Source: Verrucomicrobiales bacterium (GTDB taxonomy: Bacteria > Verrucomicrobiota > Verrucomicrobiia > Limisphaerales > UBA9464). From it: 44,996 nucleotides of DNA. The first letter of the stretch is position 1; each line of letters begins with the position of its first letter. Of this stretch, positions 44,807 to 44,996 are shown in pieces. Both the position numbers and the translations under genes were made by a program. Under the pieces are notes generated by a model, which saw only the letters and a program-made list of their open reading frames with translations, made no database searches and was not told the DNA's origin. The DNA lies in the NCBI GenBank assembly GCA_016793645.1, contig JAEUHD010000264.1:1-44996 (forward strand). The letters are read 5' to 3'.

Positions 44807-44996
44807 CTACCTGTCCGGGGAAATTGTCCCATCGGCCTGGACGGTAATCGCCCGGGCCCCGGGTGGAACGGGGGTGACGGTGCGTCGTCCCCCGGGCCAG
44901 GTGACCCGCAGTTCCCTCGCCCCATCCCTCACCCCCAGCACGCTCACCGCGCTGTCCTGCGACCAGTAGCCTCCTCCCCCGTGCACCTCCCGCGCA
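44807..44996 (-). CDS. C-terminal end of an ASPIC/UnbV (CRTAC1-type) protein (5' end outside window)
   Basis: The last 62 codons and the TAG stop (44807-44809) are present and the start lies beyond the window. The reading GGGGYWSQDSAVSVLGVRD and ELRVTWPGGRRTVTPVPP matches the ASPIC/UnbV domain, which usually follows FG-GAP/VCBS beta-propeller repeats in exported proteins common in Verrucomicrobia, Acidobacteria and Planctomycetes. In such proteins the domain is the C-terminus, as here. Function is not known. The gene end lies 56 bp or more from the ATE-like gene. Confidence 0.75.
   Translation of the reverse strand, partial: AREVHGGGGYWSQDSAVSVLGVRDGARELRVTWPGGRRTVTPVPPGARAITVQADGTISPDR

Overview
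This is a gene-dense, GC-rich (about 65%) bacterial chromosome segment with 32 complete genes, two genes cut by the window ends, and no rRNA, tRNA, CRISPR array or insertion sequence that I could recognise. The gene content points to the PVC superphylum, most likely a Verrucomicrobiota member of the Pedosphaera/Limisphaera type. The signs are a very long PVC-type cytochrome c/beta-propeller/HEAT protein, a sigma factor fused to a membrane and HEAT-repeat region, an ASPIC/UnbV-domain protein, a MoxR-DUF58-DUF4381-vWA cluster, and start codons that almost all lack Shine-Dalgarno sequences. This placement is inferred from families, not from a marker-gene tree.

Layout. At 1-978 lies a truncated FAD-dependent monooxygenase/halogenase-like gene. 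At 1102-7199 a tight minus-strand cluster runs MoxR ATPase, DUF58, DUF4381, two vWA (BatA/BatB-like) proteins and a TPR protein; just upstream of it is an exported ClpP-like lipoprotein. Divergent from these, 8127-11864 holds the ECF sigma-membrane-HEAT fusion and an MgtE magnesium channel. At 11871-15509 are a HEAT-repeat membrane protein and the FtsK DNA translocase, divergent from a xylose-isomerase-like enzyme (15653). At 17138-22713 two large, divergently placed periplasmic cytochrome c/beta-propeller proteins flank a 377-bp gap.

From 22695 to 32199 there are a GreB-like protein without the usual acidic coiled-coil tip, a TPR protein overlapping an RsmB-type RNA methyltransferase with a long Arg/Gly/Pro-rich extension, TsaD, the CtpA processing protease, a Tat lipoprotein with two NIPSNAP domains, HisB, and a sigma/anti-sigma pair followed by a small secreted protein. 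From 32352 to the end there are gyrB and gyrA, an enolase-superfamily enzyme, uvrA (with a degenerate first zinc module), a cytosolic Ser/Thr kinase overlapping an N-carbamoylputrescine amidase gene, an ATE/Bpt-like aminoacyl transferase without its cysteines, and the end of an ASPIC/UnbV protein.

Most of the window is housekeeping and lineage-typical accessory content. I do not see a clear new defence or mobile system. The most unusual items are the sigma-HEAT fusion next to an exported ClpP-like protein, the unusual versions of GreB, UvrA, RsmB, GyrA and the ATE-like transferase, and the pattern of SD-less starts with promoters very close to the start codon.
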